Assembly: GCA_030671905.1 (NCBI GenBank)
Contig: DAOVHK010000089.1
Location: 1-5,969, forward strand
Direction: 5' to 3'
DNA from: Clostridia bacterium
Lineage (GTDB): Bacteria; UBA6262; WVXT01
Length of the DNA stretch: 5,969 nucleotides
Part shown: positions 5,814 through 5,969 of the stretch, in pieces
Layout of the letters: each line of letters opens with the position of its first letter
Position numbering within the stretch: position 1 is the first letter of the stretch
Position numbers and translations under genes: made by a program
The notes under the pieces: model-generated
The model's input: the letters and a program-made list of their open reading frames with translations, nothing else
The model's database searches: none
Told to the model about the DNA's origin: nothing

Positions 5814-5820
5814 CCTCCTT
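5814..5820 (-). promoter_or_regulatory. Strong ribosome binding site AAGGAGG of the small membrane protein
   Basis: AAGGAGG at 5820-5814 on the minus strand is followed by TTTAAT and then TTG at 5807-5805. It is the best Shine-Dalgarno match in the window and justifies the TTG start. Confidence 0.75.
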
Positions 5821-5828
5821 ATTTATGC

Positions 5829-5846
5829 TAACTTTAACTAAAGTTA
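5829..5846. promoter_or_regulatory. 18-bp perfect palindrome, candidate operator
   Basis: On the minus strand TAACTTTA-GT-TAAAGTTA has two perfect 8-base arms (5846-5839 and 5836-5829). It covers the presumed -10 region and start point of the promoter at 5841-5869, so a dimeric repressor bound here would block transcription. The length and symmetry fit operators of dimeric helix-turn-helix repressors such as MarR- or DtxR/MntR-type proteins, but the regulator cannot be named from sequence. Confidence 0.55.
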
Positions 5847-5869
5847 TCATAAAACCAATAGCTTGTCAA
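5841..5869 (-). promoter_or_regulatory. Sigma-70-type promoter of the membrane protein-tldE-aroE-aroC gene run
   Basis: The minus strand carries a perfect -35 TTGACA at 5869-5864. Seventeen bases downstream lies TAACTT (5846-5841), a weak -10 match; GATAAC two bases earlier is an alternative. Transcription would start at about 5830-5836, leaving a short leader before the AAGGAGG. The weak -10 inside a palindrome suggests a regulated promoter. Confidence 0.5.
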
Positions 5870-5874
5870 CAGAC

Positions 5875-5969
5875 TTATTTTACAAGAGGCAAAAGCTCTA
5901 AAAAATAAAGGGCTAGCCGACTGCGAGCGTTTATCTCTTTTATAGATAACAGATTTAAAATTCTACAAA
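5875..5969 (-). CDS. Possible C-terminal end of an upstream gene (partial)
   Basis: One minus-strand frame is open from the right edge (first full codon at 5965-5967) to a TAA at 5875-5877, about 30 codons reading CRILNLLSIKEINARSRLALYFLELLPLVK. The other two minus frames stop within a few codons of the edge. The residues look like an amphipathic helix, and the promoter's -35 box begins five bases after the stop, a normal layout. Thirty open codons can also occur by chance, and I recognise no family. Confidence 0.35.
   Translation of the reverse strand, partial: CRILNLLSIKEINARSRLALYFLELLPLVK

Noticed and set aside
5845..5852. TATGAT as the -10 box of the operon promoter
   Set aside because: It matches the consensus well (5 of 6) but lies only 12 bases from TTGACA, too close for the usual spacing, and no other -35 box is found at 17 bases.
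5905..5955. Structured RNA or tRNA near the right edge (GGCTAGCC and a TTATCT/AGATAA stem)
   Set aside because: The stems are short, no cloverleaf or T-loop motif can be drawn, and the region is equally explained by the end of a coding frame.
1..5969. CRISPR array, insertion sequence, phage, toxin-antitoxin or defence system
   Set aside because: No regularly spaced repeats, transposase motifs, or recognisable effector genes are present; the genes are mainly housekeeping in character.

Overview
The window looks like chromosomal DNA from an uncultured, diderm (Gram-negative-type) bacterium. It is AT-leaning, uses TTG and GTG starts freely, and has strong AAGGAG-type ribosome binding sites. Every convincing gene lies on the minus strand, so the biological order runs from right to left. 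The cell-envelope inference rests on the left-edge gene, which encodes a signal peptide followed by a beta-barrel-like repeat of alternating residues. No marker here fixes the phylum; a deep-branching candidate phylum is plausible but not shown.

Layout in transcription order. (1) 5875-5969 may hold the last codons of an upstream gene. (2) 5829-5869 holds a promoter with a perfect TTGACA box, and an 18-bp perfect palindrome covers its presumed -10 region. (3) A closely spaced gene run follows: a 68-residue two-helix membrane protein (5601-5807), the TldE/PmbA-family protein (4193-5566), shikimate dehydrogenase aroE (3324-4190, 2 bp after tldE), a 74-residue protein of unknown function (3061-3285), chorismate synthase aroC (1871-3034) and a rhomboid-family intramembrane serine protease (1050-1856, 14 bp after aroC). 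(4) A GGGACA inverted-repeat element (1001-1050) abuts the rhomboid stop codon. (5) A cysteine-rich DUF2284-type protein follows (483-989), and then the 5' part of a probable outer-membrane protein running off the window (1-443).

Functionally, aroE and aroC supply two steps of the shikimate pathway toward chorismate, the precursor of aromatic amino acids and other aromatics. TldE and the rhomboid protease are proteolysis-related, but nothing in the sequence ties them to aromatic synthesis beyond co-transcription. Two compact palindromic elements (1001-1050 and 3305-3346) sit exactly at gene ends and resemble small dispersed repeats; the second appears to supply the last codons and stop of aroE.

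I see no CRISPR array, transposase, RNA gene, phage gene or defence system. The region is mostly ordinary housekeeping DNA. The points most worth a second look are the palindrome over the promoter, the two hairpin repeats, the unusual cofactor-loop residues in AroE, tldE without an adjacent tldD, and the start-codon problem of the left-edge gene.
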